From positions 124,001-188,000 of the forward strand of contig NZ_JSUS01000001.1 in assembly GCF_000805455.1 (NCBI RefSeq): a DNA stretch of 64,000 nt. The letters run 5' to 3'. The DNA comes from Acinetobacter sp. A47 (lineage in GTDB: Bacteria > Pseudomonadota > Gammaproteobacteria > Pseudomonadales > Moraxellaceae). The position numbers were made by a program, and so were the translations under genes. The notes below the pieces were generated by a model. The model made no database searches. It was not told the DNA's origin and was given only the letters and a program-made list of their open reading frames with translations. Shown piece after piece: positions 45,914 through 55,332 of this stretch. The stretch's first letter is position 1. Every line of letters begins with the position of its first letter.

Positions 45914-47284
45914 ATGAGCGTTACTTCCGTAAATCCTGCCGCTAATGCAACCAACGAATATTATCTGACTCGCCAAAGTCAGATGGAATCAAATGTTCGT
46001 AGTTATCCACGTAAATTACCGTTAGCGATAGCGAAAGCACAAGGCTGCTGGGTTACTGATGTTGAAGGTACACAGTACCTTGATTGTTTAGCTGGGGCAG
46101 GAACATTGGCTCTGGGCCATAATCATCCTGCGGTGATCCAAAGTATTCAAGACACATTGGCAAGCGGTTTGCCATTACATACTTTAGATTTAACGACTCC
46201 TTTAAAAGATGCGTTTACTGAAGCGCTGCTGGCTTATTTGCCAGGCGGTAAAGAAGAGTATTGCTTACAGTTCTGTGGCCCGACAGGTGCAGATGGTACA
46301 GAAGCAGCAATCAAACTTGCAAAAACATATACTGGCCGTAGTTCAGTCATTAGTTTCTCTGGTGGCTACCATGGCATGACGCACGGCGCGCTTTCAATGA
46401 CAGGTAACCTGAACGCAAAAAATGCGGTCAATGGTTTAATGCCAGGCGTACAGTTCATGCCATACCCGCATGAATATCGTTGCCCACTTGGTTTAGGTGG
46501 TGAAGCGGGTGTTGATGCCCTGACTTACTACTTTGAAAACTTCATTGAAGATGTTGAGAGCGGTGTAACCAAACCTGCAGCAGTCATCCTTGAAGCGATT
46601 CAGGGTGAAGGCGGTGTGGTAACTGCACCGGTCAAATGGCTGAAAAAAATCCGTGAAGTGACTGAAAAGCACAACATCGTTTTAATTCTGGACGAAGTCC
46701 AGGCTGGTTTTGCACGTTCAGGCAAAATGTTTGCTTTTGAACATGCAGGTATCGAGCCTGATGTTGTGGTCATGTCAAAAGCGGTTGGTGGTAGCTTGCC
46801 ATTGGCAGTGTTAGGCATTAAGCGCAAGTTTGATGCATGGCAGCCAGGTACCCACTCAGGTACTTTCCGTGGTAACCAGCTGGCGATGGGTACCGGTCTG
46901 GCATCACTGCAAGTGATCAAAGAACAGAACCTGGCTCAAAATGCACAAGAGCGTGGTGACTTCCTGCAAGCCGAGTTGAAAAAACTGATGCAGGAATTCC
47001 CGTGTATCGGTAATGTGCGTGGCCGTGGCCTGATGATCGGTATCGAGATCATTGACGAGCGCAAGCCTGCTGACCGTATGGGCTCTCATCCTGCTGATGC
47101 CCAGTTGGCCGCAGCGATTCAGGCTGCATGTTTCAACAATAAATTATTGCTTGAAAAAGGTGGTCGTAACGGTACAGTCATTCGTTTACTTTGCCCGTTA
47201 ATTATCAACCAGGACGAATGTGTTGAAGTGATTGCACGCTTCAAGAAAGCAGTTGCTGAAGCATTAAAAGCGGTACGAGGCTAA
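45914..47284 (+). CDS. dat: Diaminobutyrate-2-oxoglutarate aminotransferase
   Basis: A 456-aa PLP aminotransferase that makes L-2,4-diaminobutyrate from aspartate semialdehyde with glutamate as donor. Family motifs are [21 protein letters not shown] near residue 115, [13 protein letters not shown] near 258 and the PLP lysine in [14 protein letters not shown] near 287. It sits 3 nt upstream of ddc, the arrangement described in Acinetobacter baumannii, and the pair produces 1,3-diaminopropane, the dominant polyamine of the genus. Confidence 0.95.
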   Translation: MSVTSVNPAANATNEYYLTRQSQMESNVRSYPRKLPLAIAKAQGCWVTDVEGTQYLDCLAGAGTLALGHNHPAVIQSIQDTLASGLPLHTLDLTTPLKDAFTEALLAYLPGGKEEYCLQFCGPTGADGTEAAIKLAKTYTGRSSVISFSGGYHGMTHGALSMTGNLNAKNAVNGLMPGVQFMPYPHEYRCPLGLGGEAGVDALTYYFENFIEDVESGVTKPAAVILEAIQGEGGVVTAPVKWLKKIREVTEKHNIVLILDEVQAGFARSGKMFAFEHAGIEPDVVVMSKAVGGSLPLAVLGIKRKFDAWQPGTHSGTFRGNQLAMGTGLASLQVIKEQNLAQNAQERGDFLQAELKKLMQEFPCIGNVRGRGLMIGIEIIDERKPADRMGSHPADAQLAAAIQAACFNNKLLLEKGGRNGTVIRLLCPLIINQDECVEVIARFKKAVAEALKAVRG

Positions 47285-47287
47285 TTC

Positions 47288-48820
47288 ATGGTTGATTTTG
47301 CAGAACATCGTAAAGCGTTACTCTGCAATGATGCTCAATCCATTGCTGACTATGAGTCAGCAATGGGCGAGGCGGTCAAAGCCGTTTCAGCATGGTTGCA
47401 AAATGACAAAATGTACACCGGTGGCAGCATTAAAGATTTGCGCGCAGCAATTTCTTTTAATCCATCGAAACAGGGGCTAGGCGTACAGCAGTCTTTACAG
47501 CGTATGGTTGAGCTTTTCCTCAACAAAAGCCTGAAAGTCCATCATCCGCATTCACTGGCACATTTACACTGTCCAACCATGGTGATGAGCCAGATCGCAG
47601 AAGTGCTGATCAATGCGACCAACCAGTCAATGGATTCATGGGATCAAAGCCCGGCAGGTTCATTGATGGAAGTCCAGCTGATTGACTGGTTACGCCAGAA
47701 AGTCGGCTATGGTGCAGGTCAGGCAGGGGTGTTCACTTCTGGTGGTACGCAATCCAACCTGATGGGTGTATTGCTGGCACGTGACTGGTGTATCTCGAAA
47801 AACTGGAAAGACGAACATGGCAAGCCATGGTCGGTTCAGCGTGACGGTATTCCGGCAGATGCCATGAAAAACGTCAAAGTCATCTGTTCTGAAAATGCGC
47901 ACTTCTCTGTGCAGAAGAACATGGCAATGATGGGTATGGGCTTCCAGTCAGTTGTGACTGTACCTGTAAACGAAAATGCCCAAATGGATGTCGATGCACT
48001 GGAAAAAACCATGGCGCATCTTCAGTCTGAAGGCAAAATCGTTGCGTGTGTGGTTGCAACTGCAGGGACTACAGATGCCGGTGCGATTGATCCACTCAAG
48101 AAAATCCGTGAGATTACCACCAAGTATGGTTCGTGGATGCATATTGATGCCGCCTGGGGTGGTGCACTGATTCTTTCAAATGACCATCGTGCCATGCTCG
48201 ACGGGATTGAATTGTCAGACTCCATCACGCTTGATTTCCATAAGCATTATTTCCAAAGCATTAGCTGTGGCGCATTCTTGTTAAAAGATGAAGCCAACTA
48301 TCGCTTTATGCATTATGAAGCAGAATATCTGAACTCTGCTTATGATGAAGAGCACGGTGTACCAAACCTGGTATCTAAATCATTGCAAACAACCCGTCGT
48401 TTTGATGCGTTGAAATTGTGGATGACGGTTGAGGCATTGGGTGAAGAACTATATGGTTCAATGATTGATCATGGCGTCAAACTTACCCGTGAAGTTGCTG
48501 ACTATATCAAGGCAACAGCAGGTCTGGAGTTGCTGGTTGAACCACAATTCGCTTCAGTGCTGTTCCGGGTGGTACCGGAAGGATATCCTGCCGAATTTAT
48601 CGATAGCCTGAACCAGAACGTTGCAGATGAACTGTTTGCACGTGGTGAAGCGAATATCGGTGTAACCAAAGTGGGCAATGTTCAATCCTTGAAAATGACC
48701 ACCTTGAGTCCGGTTGCAACGCTTGAAAACGTACAGAACCTGCTTGCACTGGTGCTTGCAGAGGCTGACCGCATTAAGGATGCAATTGCTGCGGGAACTT
48801 ATGTTCCAGCGATTGACTAA
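47288..48820 (+). CDS. ddc: L-2,4-diaminobutyrate decarboxylase
   Basis: A 510-aa group II PLP decarboxylase that releases CO2 from 2,4-diaminobutyrate to give 1,3-diaminopropane. The PLP lysine is in [12 protein letters not shown] near residue 318, with [13 protein letters not shown] near 287 and [12 protein letters not shown] near 145. It is co-transcribed with dat (3-nt gap) and followed by a strong terminator. Confidence 0.95.
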   Translation: MVDFAEHRKALLCNDAQSIADYESAMGEAVKAVSAWLQNDKMYTGGSIKDLRAAISFNPSKQGLGVQQSLQRMVELFLNKSLKVHHPHSLAHLHCPTMVMSQIAEVLINATNQSMDSWDQSPAGSLMEVQLIDWLRQKVGYGAGQAGVFTSGGTQSNLMGVLLARDWCISKNWKDEHGKPWSVQRDGIPADAMKNVKVICSENAHFSVQKNMAMMGMGFQSVVTVPVNENAQMDVDALEKTMAHLQSEGKIVACVVATAGTTDAGAIDPLKKIREITTKYGSWMHIDAAWGGALILSNDHRAMLDGIELSDSITLDFHKHYFQSISCGAFLLKDEANYRFMHYEAEYLNSAYDEEHGVPNLVSKSLQTTRRFDALKLWMTVEALGEELYGSMIDHGVKLTREVADYIKATAGLELLVEPQFASVLFRVVPEGYPAEFIDSLNQNVADELFARGEANIGVTKVGNVQSLKMTTLSPVATLENVQNLLALVLAEADRIKDAIAAGTYVPAID

Positions 48821-48837
48821 TTGCTTGTCCAATGCAT

Positions 48838-48864
48838 AAAAAAGGCACCCTAGGTGCCTTTTTT
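48838..48864 (+). terminator. Terminator of dat-ddc
   Basis: AAAAAAGGCACC/GGTGCCTTTTTT with loop CTA. Confidence 0.92.
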
Positions 48865-48915
48865 ATGTTCTGCGTTTTTCTTTTATGCATTTCGTGTGTT
48901 GCTTTTGCAACATTT

Positions 48916-48932
48916 ATGCACAATCTGTGCAT
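48916..48932. promoter_or_regulatory. Candidate operator before the aldehyde dehydrogenase gene
   Basis: Palindrome ATGCACA-ATC-TGTGCAT. Related half-sites flank it: TTTATGCATTTCGTG near 48880 and TTACGCATAAAG near 48955. A similar half-site, TTATGCACGAAAT, lies between the Lrp-type gene and its divergent decarboxylase at about 51160. The Lrp-type protein of this cluster is the likely binder. Confidence 0.45.
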
Positions 48933-49118
48933 TTTGAATCTAAATCAGAAATAATTACGCATAAAGTACAGTCACTAAATTTTCTATTGTATTTATGGAT
49001 TCTCCAATTTTCTGTCCCGCGTCTCATTGCATCTTTACCATTTGAAGCTTCTGGTTTCAAGAAATGAGCAAGGTCAAAAATGGGAAACTGTAATAACAAG
49101 ACAGTGAAGGAACAAGAT

Positions 49119-50549
49119 ATGCAACACATAAACATGCTGAATGAATTTAAATTAATTATTAACGGTCAATCTTGCCTCGGTGAAGCAGGTGAACTTGATA
49201 TTATTAACCCGGCCACAGCAACGCTTGCTGCACGTTGTGCCAAAGCCTCGATTGCACAGGTCGATCAGGCGGTGACAGCAGCCAAGGCAGCGTTTAAGGG
49301 ATGGCAGCGCTGTTCTCATGAAGAACGTAAAAGCATACTTCACAAGATTGCTGACGGCATTGAGAAACATGCTGAAACCTTGGCAGAGCTGATTGTACTG
49401 GAACAGGGCAAGCCTTTGGCTCTGGCACAAATGGAGGTGCAGGGAGCAATTGGCTGGACCCGCTATACTGCTGGTCTGGATCTGCCGGTTGAAATTATTG
49501 AAGACAGTGAGCAAAAGCGGATTGAGCGTCATTATCAGCCACTGGGAGTGGTGGCTTCAATTACGCCATGGAACTGGCCGCTGATGATTGCAGTGTGGCA
49601 CATCATGCCGGCCTTGCGTGCAGGCAATGTAGTAATTAATAAACCTTCCGAATTTACACCTCTGGCCACATTAAAACTGTGTGAAATCATTCAGCAGGAA
49701 GTTCCGGCCGGGGTGATCTCGATTGTGGTGGGAGATGGTGAGGTGGGCGAGGCTTTATCATCGCATCCGGATGTACAAAAGGTAGTGTTCACAGGTTCCA
49801 CCAGAACCGGGCAACATATTATGTCCGGTGCAGTGAAGACCTTGAAGCATTTGACTTTGGAACTGGGCGGAAATGATGCCGGCATCGTGCTACCGGATGC
49901 CGATCTGGATCAGATTGCCAATCGTATTTTTGATATGGCTTTTTTAAATGGTGGACAAACCTGCGCCGCTTTAAAACGTTTGTATGTCCATGAAAGCCAA
50001 TATGATGCTTTAGCGCAAAAGCTTGCTGATATTGCCAACGCACAGGTGGTGGGGGATGGCATGGCCGCAGAGACCACGTTCGGGCCGGTACAGAACAAGC
50101 TGCAATACGATAAGGTCAAGGCCCTGATTGCCGATGCTATTGCCCAGGGAGCGAAGGCATTATCCGGTAACCAGATGCTGCCTGAGCAGGGATATTTTAT
50201 TGCGCCTACCATTTTAACCGGACTGGATGATGCTTGCCGGGTGGTACAGGAAGAACAGTTTGGCCCGGTTTTACCTATTCTTAAATACCAGAGTATCGAT
50301 GATGCCATTGCACGTGCCAATGCCAGCGAGTTTGGCCTGGGTGGTTCGATCTGGTCACAGGATTTAAAAGCCGCACAATTCTATGCCGCACAATTGCAAT
50401 GTGGCACAGTCTGGATTAATACCCATGCAGAAGTGGTGCCGCATGCGGCATTTGGTGGCTGGAAAATGTCGGGGATCGGTGCCGAATTTGGTCTGGAAGG
50501 ATTACTGGAAAATACCATTGGCCAGACGCTGCATATTAACAAGAATTAA
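49119..50549 (+). CDS. NAD(P)-dependent aldehyde dehydrogenase
   Basis: A 476-aa aldehyde dehydrogenase superfamily enzyme. The general base glutamate is in LELGGND near residue 249 and the nucleophile cysteine in GGQTCAALK near 281; the cofactor region SITPWNWPLM is near 148. The start at 49119 follows AAGGAAC at good spacing, while the longer frame begins in the non-coding leader. With the 2-oxo-acid decarboxylase and permease downstream, the natural substrate is probably phenylacetaldehyde or indole-3-acetaldehyde. That is context, not motif evidence. Confidence 0.88.
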   Translation: MQHINMLNEFKLIINGQSCLGEAGELDIINPATATLAARCAKASIAQVDQAVTAAKAAFKGWQRCSHEERKSILHKIADGIEKHAETLAELIVLEQGKPLALAQMEVQGAIGWTRYTAGLDLPVEIIEDSEQKRIERHYQPLGVVASITPWNWPLMIAVWHIMPALRAGNVVINKPSEFTPLATLKLCEIIQQEVPAGVISIVVGDGEVGEALSSHPDVQKVVFTGSTRTGQHIMSGAVKTLKHLTLELGGNDAGIVLPDADLDQIANRIFDMAFLNGGQTCAALKRLYVHESQYDALAQKLADIANAQVVGDGMAAETTFGPVQNKLQYDKVKALIADAIAQGAKALSGNQMLPEQGYFIAPTILTGLDDACRVVQEEQFGPVLPILKYQSIDDAIARANASEFGLGGSIWSQDLKAAQFYAAQLQCGTVWINTHAEVVPHAAFGGWKMSGIGAEFGLEGLLENTIGQTLHINKN

Positions 50550-50566
50550 AGATTGGGACTTATCGG

Positions 50567-50590
50567 GGCGGATTTTAAATCCGCCTTTTT
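50567..50590 (+). terminator. Terminator after the aldehyde dehydrogenase gene
   Basis: GGCGGATT/AATCCGCC hairpin and T-run. Confidence 0.85.
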
Positions 50591-50616
50591 ATTGTCGGTC
50601 TGGGCGGGGATCTGGC

Positions 50617-51102
50617 CTAGCTTGCCGGATGAAAGCCGTGGCTTTTCGCCTTACTCAGGAAATGATTCTGTTCCTTGATTTTTTTCAGAACAATGTAAGA
50701 TTTTATATGACCAATGAAATGATACGAAAGCAAACGTTCGGTCACAAACTGCGACAGCTGCTCGAGATTTTCAGCGACCACCTTCAGGATGAAGTCAGCA
50801 TCGCCACTGATTGAGAAGGCATCCTGAATATGGTCTTCAGCCTCAATCAATTCCTGAAAGGCCTGTTGAGATTTGGCTTCATGTATACGCAAGTTGATAT
50901 GGATCATCGCCGTAACTTCCAGTCCCAGCGCCTGTTGATGAATTCGTGCAGCATAGCCCAGAATGACACCTTTTTGCTCGAGCAGTTGCCTTCGTCTGGA
51001 ACATTGTGAAGCCGATAAGCCAATCAGGTCACCGATTTCCTGATTGGTGAGCCGTCCATTCTTTTGTAATGCCTGAATGATTTGCCAGTCGAACTTATCC
51101 AT
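50617..51102 (-). CDS. Lrp/AsnC family transcriptional regulator
   Basis: A 161-aa regulator with an N-terminal helix-turn-helix (LTNQEIGDLIGLSASQCSRRRQ, about residues 19-40) and a C-terminal RAM ligand domain with GDADFILKVV near 108. It diverges from the decarboxylase-permease genes and converges on the aldehyde dehydrogenase gene, so it most likely controls this cluster in response to an aromatic amino acid. The start at 51102 gives the standard MDKFDWQIIQALQKNGR N-terminus. Confidence 0.88.
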   Translation of the reverse strand: MDKFDWQIIQALQKNGRLTNQEIGDLIGLSASQCSRRRQLLEQKGVILGYAARIHQQALGLEVTAMIHINLRIHEAKSQQAFQELIEAEDHIQDAFSISGDADFILKVVAENLEQLSQFVTERLLSYHFIGHIKSYIVLKKIKEQNHFLSKAKSHGFHPAS

Positions 51103-51237
51103 TGCATAAAATCCTTTTATGATACACAAATATTGTATTTTTATTAAAATCCGTTTTCATTATGCACGAAATCCGGAACGGAGATGAAATATTATTTTTG
51201 TATGGAATAAAAAATCGACTTGAAAGGATGTAGTGCA

Positions 51238-52959
51238 ATGTTTATCGAAATTGGTGACTTTTTAAATCTTCGCCTGAAACAGATGGGTATCCAGCATCTT
51301 TTTGGCGTACCCGGTGATTTTAACCTGTCTTATCTGGAGCAGGTTGAAGCTGATGCCCAGCTTGAATTTGTTGGCAACTGTAATGAGCTAAATGCCGCTT
51401 ATGCAGCCGATGGTTATGCCCGGATGAACGGTTTTGCCGCCCTGACCACCACCTATGGGGTTGGAGACCTGAGTGCCATCAACGGGATTGCCGGTGCCTA
51501 TGCAGAAAATGTACCTGTGGTTCATATTTCCGGTATTCCGCCATTGCATGTGGTGCAGAAAGGGACACTGGTTCATCACACACTGATTGATGGTAACTAC
51601 GACAATATCATGAACTGCATGAAAGAGTTTACCGTCGCACAAACCCGTTTAACACCAGCCAATGCAGCCTTTGAAATTGACCGTGTATTACGTCAGTGTT
51701 TCCTGGAACGCCGTCCGGTTCATCTCCAGCTGCCTTCAGACATTACCCACGTTAAAATTGAGGTTACGGAACAGGCACTGGATTTGTCCTATCCGGCGGT
51801 TGAACCCGAGCTTTTAAACAGTGCAGTTCAACGGTTATGTGAAGTGCTTGCCCTGGCTAAAAAACCGGCCCTGTTAATTGACAATGAAGCATCCGTGTTT
51901 GGGGTCACCTCACTCTTGCATGATTTATCCCGAAAATGCTCGATTCCCTTTGCCAGCATGCTGACTGCAAAAAATATCATGGATGAAGCTTCTGCACATT
52001 ATGTTGGAACTTATGTCGGGGCAGCGAGCCAGCCACATGTGCGGCATACTATTGAACAATCGGATTGCCTGATCGGGGTGGGAGTACGTTTTAGTGATGT
52101 GGGAACAGGGGTGTTTACCCATCAGATTGCAACTGAAAACTATGTTGAACTGAAACCTTACGGGCTGACGATTTTTGGGCAGGACTATCCGGGTATCGAG
52201 ATCGGGCAGCTTTTGGTTGAACTGAACAAGAAAATTGCGGCCCGTAAAGTGGCCAAGCCTGTTTTGGAAAAGCCGCAGGCTCCGGTGCTGGATGTTGCTG
52301 AACAGCAGCCACTCAGTCAGGACATACTCTGGAATGCCATCAGTCATTTTCTGCAAGAAGATGATGTGATTATTGGTGAAGTGGGCACCTCGAACTCGGC
52401 CCTGTGCGGCTTAACCTTGCCAGCTACAGCAAAATATATTGCCCAGCCACTGTGGGGCTCAATCGGTTATACCTTGCCTGCCTTACTGGGCAGTTTACTG
52501 GCTGCACCTGAGCGCCGTCAGATTTTGTTTATTGGAGATGGTTCGTTCCAGTTAACGGTACAGGAACTTTCAACCATTCTTCGTCATGACCTCAAGCCGA
52601 TTATCTTCTTACTGAATAATGGCGGTTATACCATCGAACGTTTGATCATGGGTGAAAATGCGGCATATAACGATATCCAGAACTGGCGCTATGCCGAAAT
52701 CCCGGCAATTTTTAATAGTAATAATCAATATAGAGGCTGTGTGGTTGAAACCGCAGGCCAGCTTAAACAGGTGCTAGACAACCTGACCCAGCCTGATGGC
52801 CTGACTTTTATAGAGCTAAAGCTTCCGGCCATGGATGCGCCATTAAGCCTGAAAAAATTTGCTTCGGTGATTGCCCGTTTTGATTATGGTGATCGGGGCT
52901 ATGAAATCCTGAAGCAACGTTCTCGGGCCGTGACCTATAAAAAAGCCATTTCCTTCTAG
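51238..52959 (+). CDS. ipdC: Phenylpyruvate/indolepyruvate decarboxylase (ThDP-dependent)
   Basis: A 573-aa thiamine-diphosphate 2-oxo-acid decarboxylase. The conserved glutamate that activates ThDP is in GNCNELNAAYAADGYAR near residue 50. The ThDP-binding motif runs from GDGS near 433 to NN near 461. Such enzymes turn phenylpyruvate or indole-3-pyruvate into the aldehyde, which the neighbouring dehydrogenase can oxidise to phenylacetate or indole acetate. The start at 51238 is preceded by AAAGGA. Substrate preference cannot be decided from sequence, so ipdC is a provisional symbol. Confidence 0.85.
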   Translation: MFIEIGDFLNLRLKQMGIQHLFGVPGDFNLSYLEQVEADAQLEFVGNCNELNAAYAADGYARMNGFAALTTTYGVGDLSAINGIAGAYAENVPVVHISGIPPLHVVQKGTLVHHTLIDGNYDNIMNCMKEFTVAQTRLTPANAAFEIDRVLRQCFLERRPVHLQLPSDITHVKIEVTEQALDLSYPAVEPELLNSAVQRLCEVLALAKKPALLIDNEASVFGVTSLLHDLSRKCSIPFASMLTAKNIMDEASAHYVGTYVGAASQPHVRHTIEQSDCLIGVGVRFSDVGTGVFTHQIATENYVELKPYGLTIFGQDYPGIEIGQLLVELNKKIAARKVAKPVLEKPQAPVLDVAEQQPLSQDILWNAISHFLQEDDVIIGEVGTSNSALCGLTLPATAKYIAQPLWGSIGYTLPALLGSLLAAPERRQILFIGDGSFQLTVQELSTILRHDLKPIIFLLNNGGYTIERLIMGENAAYNDIQNWRYAEIPAIFNSNNQYRGCVVETAGQLKQVLDNLTQPDGLTFIELKLPAMDAPLSLKKFASVIARFDYGDRGYEILKQRSRAVTYKKAISF

Positions 52960-53095
52960 TTTGCAGGAAAGCGGACAATCTTCAAATTTATAAAGTAATA
53001 AGAGAGCGCTTTGAAGCTGGAGTCCGCTAAGGGGCTTCAGATGGAGCGCTGCATAAAGGTGTACAGGATGTGACACAAACATTGGAGATAAAGTA

Positions 53096-54478
53096 ATGGA
53101 TGAAAACAAGACACATACATTAAAACAGGGCTTGTCCAACCGGCATATACAGCTGATTGCGCTCGGTGGTGCAATTGGCACCGGGCTTTTTCTGGGCCTT
53201 TCCCAAACCATCAAGCTGGCAGGGCCTTCGATTTTATTGGGCTATGCCATTGCAGGCATGATTGCTTTTCTGATCATGCGACATTTGGGCGAGATGGTGG
53301 TAGAAGAGCCGGTAAGTGGTTCGTTTAGTTATTTTGCCAACAAGTACTGGGGGCGAATGGCGGGTTTTATGTCGGGCTGGAATTACTGGGTACTGTATGT
53401 ATTGGTCAGTATGGCAGAACTAAGTGCAATCGGAACCTTTATCCAGTTCTGGTGGCCACAGATTCCGACATGGCTGACGGCTCTGGTGTTCTTTCTCCTG
53501 ATCAACGGGATTAATCTGGTCAATGTCAGGTTTTTCGGTGAGTCGGAGTTCCTGTTTTCCTGTATCAAGATCATTGCAATTTTAAGCATGATTGGATTTG
53601 GCGCCTATTTATTGCTGTCCGGTTCTGCTGGCCCACAGGCCGGCATTGCCAATTTATGGCAGCATGGTGGCTTTTTCCCGCATGGAACCCATGGCTTTAT
53701 CATGGCACTGGCAGTCATTATGTTTGCATTTGGCGGACTAGAACTGATCGGGATCGCTGCCGCTGAAACCCGCAACCCGGAAACCACCATACCTAAAGCC
53801 ATCAACCAGATCGTCTACCGTATCTTGATTTTCTATATCGGTGCCATTGGCATCCTGCTTTGTCTTTATCCGTGGAATATGGTGGCAGAAGGGGGAAGTC
53901 CCTTTGTTCTGATTTTCCAGTCATTAAACAGTAATGGTGTGGCCAATGTCCTGAACTTCGTGGTGTTGATTGCTGCAGTGTCTGTTTACAACAGCTGTAT
54001 TTATTGTAATAGCCGGATGTTACATGGTCTGGCAGAGCAGGGGAATGCACCGGCAATATTGAAAAAGGTCAATGCACGGGGGATTCCGGTACCTGCGGCA
54101 ATTGTCTCGGCGTCCATCACGGCAGTCTGTGTGGTGGTGAATTATTTGATTCCGGGTGAGGCTTTCCAGTTGTTCATGATGCTGGTTGTGGCTGCACTGG
54201 TCATTAACTGGTTAATGATTTCGGTGACCCATCTCAAATTTAGCAAGGCCATGCTGCGCAAGCATCACCAGACCAGATTTAAAAGTATTCTGAGCCCATG
54301 GAGTAATTACCTGACCATCAGTTTTGTCTGCTTTATCCTGATCATTATGGCCATGACCCCGGATATGCGTCTGGCAGTCATTTTAGGGCCGGTCTGGCTG
54401 GCCATTCTGGCTGGCATGTATTTCTTCAAGTATCGTAAGAAAATGCTGGCCTTGCCCGAAGCACAGTCCAATCTTTAA
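53096..54478 (+). CDS. APC-family amino acid permease (AroP/PheP-like)
   Basis: A 460-aa inner-membrane permease with about 12 hydrophobic segments. The N-terminal GLSNRHIQLIALGGAIGTGLFLG and the following SGSFSYFANKYWG are typical of the AroP/LysP group of the APC superfamily. Its place after the decarboxylase predicts uptake of phenylalanine, tyrosine or tryptophan. GAGATAAAGT lies just before the ATG. Confidence 0.9.
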   Translation: MDENKTHTLKQGLSNRHIQLIALGGAIGTGLFLGLSQTIKLAGPSILLGYAIAGMIAFLIMRHLGEMVVEEPVSGSFSYFANKYWGRMAGFMSGWNYWVLYVLVSMAELSAIGTFIQFWWPQIPTWLTALVFFLLINGINLVNVRFFGESEFLFSCIKIIAILSMIGFGAYLLLSGSAGPQAGIANLWQHGGFFPHGTHGFIMALAVIMFAFGGLELIGIAAAETRNPETTIPKAINQIVYRILIFYIGAIGILLCLYPWNMVAEGGSPFVLIFQSLNSNGVANVLNFVVLIAAVSVYNSCIYCNSRMLHGLAEQGNAPAILKKVNARGIPVPAAIVSASITAVCVVVNYLIPGEAFQLFMMLVVAALVINWLMISVTHLKFSKAMLRKHHQTRFKSILSPWSNYLTISFVCFILIIMAMTPDMRLAVILGPVWLAILAGMYFFKYRKKMLALPEAQSNL

Positions 54479-54483
54479 AAAAC

Positions 54484-54509
54484 AAAAGGCACAGCAAGGT
54501 GCCTTTTTT
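54484..54509 (+). terminator. Terminator after the permease gene
   Basis: AAAAGGCAC/GTGCCTTTTTT with loop AGCAAG. Confidence 0.85.
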
Positions 54510-54528
54510 ATCGGGTGTGAAAGCTACT

Positions 54529-55011
54529 TTAAAAAGGCGGATACTTGTCGTGAACCAGATTGAGTTGTATTCCATGCTCGAGATAAGCCTTGAGACTGTC
54601 CAGCACCGTTGTAAAACCGCCAGTACTGTCTATGACAAAGGCCAGCAATTCATCTCCCTGTAAGGGAATATTATAATTCTGGATCTTGAGATAGGTCTGG
54701 GTATCATTGAGCGCTTCAAAGATAAAATCGACCGTGGTAGAGGGTTCTCCCCACTGAATCCGGATCAGCTGATCAGGAATGATACTGGTGACGCTGACTT
54801 TGGCTGAAACCTGGTATTTATCCCAGCTCCAGATCACGGTTGCATCCTGCTGTAGCTTTCCTGTAGATGAACTGAACCAGAATCTGGTGGTTATTTCAGG
54901 GTCAATAAAGGCATTAAAAACCTGCCTGACTGGCTGGCGGATCATCATTTGTGTTTCAATTATGACAGGATGTGGCACGATGACAGCCCTCTTTTTTATG
55001 TTGTCTGTCAT
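54529..55011 (-). CDS. SRPBCC (AHSA1/START-like) domain protein
   Basis: A 160-aa single-domain protein of the SRPBCC/AHSA1-like group. It has the family pattern of an N-terminal strand (VIIETQMMIRQPVRQVFNAF), the turn ITTRFWFSSSTGKL and a long C-terminal helix (GGFTTVLDSLKAYLEHGIQL). Such proteins bind hydrophobic ligands; no partner is evident. It diverges from pstS, and a minus-oriented Pho-box-like site lies about 115 nt upstream of its start. Confidence 0.8.
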   Translation of the reverse strand: MTDNIKKRAVIVPHPVIIETQMMIRQPVRQVFNAFIDPEITTRFWFSSSTGKLQQDATVIWSWDKYQVSAKVSVTSIIPDQLIRIQWGEPSTTVDFIFEALNDTQTYLKIQNYNIPLQGDELLAFVIDSTGGFTTVLDSLKAYLEHGIQLNLVHDKYPPF

Positions 55012-55123
55012 AAAAACTATATGGATTCTCTTTCAGGCCCAAGATCATTTTTGTTAAGCACCATTATTGTTGGCTTGATTAACTTTATTAAATCAAAGGT
55101 TTATTCTTTTTAAATGGCTGCTG

Positions 55124-55141
55124 ATGACTTGTTTATGACAG
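55124..55141 (-). promoter_or_regulatory. Pho-box-like site, minus orientation
   Basis: The minus strand reads CTGTCATAAACAAGTCAT. Its two GTCA half-sites are 11 nt apart, and it matches the enteric Pho box at about 14 of 18 positions. It points toward the SRPBCC gene. Confidence 0.5.
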
Positions 55142-55215
55142 GAATGCAAATTGAGATAGCCGGGAGCCGCCATCGTTTGCCAAACCGTGACCATAAAAAA
55201 ATGACCATCATAAAA

Positions 55216-55245
55216 GCGTCATAAAGTTGTCACTTAATTGTCATA
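55216..55245 (+). promoter_or_regulatory. PhoB-binding region of pstS
   Basis: Three half-sites, GTCATAA (55218), GTCACTT (55229) and GTCATAT (55240), repeat at exactly 11-nt steps, the spacing of PhoB direct repeats. The first 18 nt (55216-55233) closely match the Pho-box consensus. It implies induction of pstSCAB by phosphate limitation. Confidence 0.75.
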
Positions 55246-55332
55246 TTATCTGCTCAAAATGCAGTTAACCAAAGTACAACACTTAACTTGAAAAGAGTTG
55301 TCAACCAAATTGCATCAATGAGAGAAAACAGA

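Noticed and set aside
45717..45917. 66-residue frame before dat
   Set aside because: No ribosome-binding site, random-looking composition, and it overlaps the dat start.
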